Shown: in pieces, positions 62,910-64,000 of the stretch
Position numbering within the stretch: position 1 is the stretch's first letter
How the letters are laid out: every line of letters starts with the position of its first letter
Assembly (NCBI GenBank): GCA_050084985.1
Contig: JBITNC010000001.1
Location: 115,382,001-115,446,000, forward strand
Source: Nageia nagi
Taxonomy: Eukaryota; Pinophyta
Length of the DNA stretch: 64,000 nucleotides
Reading direction: 5' to 3'
Notes under the pieces: model-generated
The model's input: the letters and a program-made list of their open reading frames with translations, nothing else
Database searches by the model: none
Told to the model about the DNA's origin: nothing
Position numbers and translations under genes: made by a program

Positions 62910-63984
62910 AAATGAGATTGAAAATAATTACAATAAGATATGTGATCATTGGAGAAGTATTATATAGGAGATCATTTGATGGTGCATTCTTGAGATGTTT
63001 AACACAAGATGAGATATCTACTACCTTAGAAGAAGCTCATGATGGTTTATGTGGTGGTCACTTCCATGCAAAAGTAATACAAAGCAAAATTTTGAGGATT
63101 GGATTCTATTGGCCTACTATGGAAGAGGATTGTAAGGCTCATGTTAAAACTTGTTTGTAATGCCAAAAAAATGCAAATTTAGAGAAGAAACCTAACCAAG
63201 AATTACATTCTATTATTTCTCCATGGCCATTCACTACTTGGGGAATAGATTTGATTGGTATGATTAATCCTCAATCTAGAGAAGGACACAAATTTATCAT
63301 CATAGCTATAGAATTCACCACTAAGTGGGTGGAAGTTATCCTAATGAAATCAATCATTGAAACTAAAATCATTACATTCCTCACTGAAAACATCATCATA
63401 ATATTTGGTGTACCATAATGTTTGATAATGGAAAATAGCCCTAATTTCAAAGTTATAGACATGAAGGCATGTTGTAAGAAGTTTCATATTACACAAACCT
63501 TTTCTTCCATCTATTACCCTCTAGTTAATGGTCAAGCTAAAGCCACAAATAAGAAAATTAAGAGCATACTTGCCAAAACCTAGGATAAATACAAGAAAGA
63601 TTGACATCAGCAATTACCATACATTGTTTGGGCTTATATAACTAGTATCTATATAGCCACTAGGACAACATCATTTTCATTGGCATATGGAGATGAAGCC
63701 ATTATTGCACTTGAGTTGGAGATCCACTCCCTTAGAATTTCCTTACAAGGTGACATATTCAATGAAGATGCAAGAAAAGTAAGGTTGCAATAGTTGGAAT
63801 AATTAGATGAGAAGAGAATCACAGCCATTGAACATCAAAAGGTATACCATGCAATACTCAAAAGAGCATTTGGAAAGAAAATCAAAGCAAAGAAATTCAA
63901 GGTAGGAGATCTAGTGTTGAAAGAAAACATTAACATTAACAAGACATTCAATGCTATCCATATTAAATGTTTCTATGCTTAGAA
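62910..63984 (+). pseudogene. Integrase and pol C-terminus of Tat copy 2
   Basis: Zinc region: EEAHDGLCGGHFHAKV, then EEDCKAHVKTC and CQK. Core: TTWGIDLIGMINP (first Asp present), MENSPNF (second catalytic Asp now Glu, as in copy 1) and NGQAKATNKKI (third catalytic Glu now Lys). The end has KFKVGDLVLKENI followed almost at once by IHIKCFYA and a stop, so about 120 bases of the C-terminus present in copy 1 are deleted. The enzyme is inactive. Confidence 0.85.
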
Positions 63985-64000
63985 ATGATACCTTCATGCC

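Larger units (their letters stand above)
57352..64000 (+). mobile_element. Ty3/gypsy LTR retrotransposon, Tat type, copy 2 (decayed, 3' LTR outside window)
   Basis: Same family as 1-7077 but on the opposite strand. Order: 5' LTR, primer-binding site, gag, protease, RT, RNase H, archaeal-type RNase H, integrase. Pol ends near 63982, so only the 3' UTR and 3' LTR are missing. Stops are frequent and several catalytic residues are lost. The five bases before the LTR (57347-57351) are CAGAG. Confidence 0.9.

Noticed and set aside
1-64000. CRISPR arrays, operons, riboswitches, phage-like or bacterial systems
   Set aside because: No regularly spaced repeats with spacers and no prokaryotic gene organisation; all recognisable genes are plant retroelement or plant enzyme genes.

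Overview
The window is nuclear DNA of a large-genome seed plant. I favour a conifer or other gymnosperm: the DNA is very AT-rich and CpG-poor, has almost no host genes, and is filled with old, stop-riddled plant-type LTR retrotransposons that have not been removed. This placement is inferred from sequence style only; no marker gene fixes the species.

Layout, left to right. (1) 1-7077, minus strand: a decayed Ty3/gypsy element of the Tat type (it has the extra archaeal-type RNase H); its 5' LTR is 6447-7077 and its 3' end runs off the window. (2) About 8611-13850, minus: a decayed L1-like LINE with ORF1 (DUF4283-like), endonuclease, reverse transcriptase (RT), zf-RVT and a 3' A-tail. (3) 13635-20110 and 20111-28522: a diverged head-to-tail tandem duplication with a unit of about 6.5 kb. 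The left breakpoint lies inside the LINE ORF1. Only the second copy carries an extra segment of about 2.3 kb. (4) 28530-29620, minus: the only recognisable host gene, a 2-oxoglutarate/Fe(II) dioxygenase with three exons, broken by a frameshift and a stop. (5) 31100-33693, plus: a 5'-truncated Ty1/copia remnant. (6) 33694-39619: AT-rich DNA with two small tandem repeats. (7) 39625-51294: a full-length Ty1/copia element (minus, target-site duplication TATAT). A full-length Ty3/gypsy chromovirus (42940-48561, plus, identical-length 484-bp LTRs, target-site duplication ATATA) has inserted into its integrase core. (8) 51300-57351: AT-rich DNA containing a SINE-like insertion (54529-54745) with a target-site duplication of about 20 bp. 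(9) 57352-64000, plus: a second copy of the Tat family, opposite in orientation to the first and truncated by the window edge.

Nothing here forms an operon or a cooperating gene set. The elements are independent insertions whose order can be partly reconstructed: the copia element came before the nested chromovirus, and the LINE came before the tandem duplication. I found no evidence of a new biological system. The most informative signals are the resolved nest, the chromovirus whose stops all fit C-to-T type decay, the segmental tandem duplication, the SINE candidate, and the loss of one of two RNase H domains in one Tat copy. All domain calls and counts were made by eye, without database searches.
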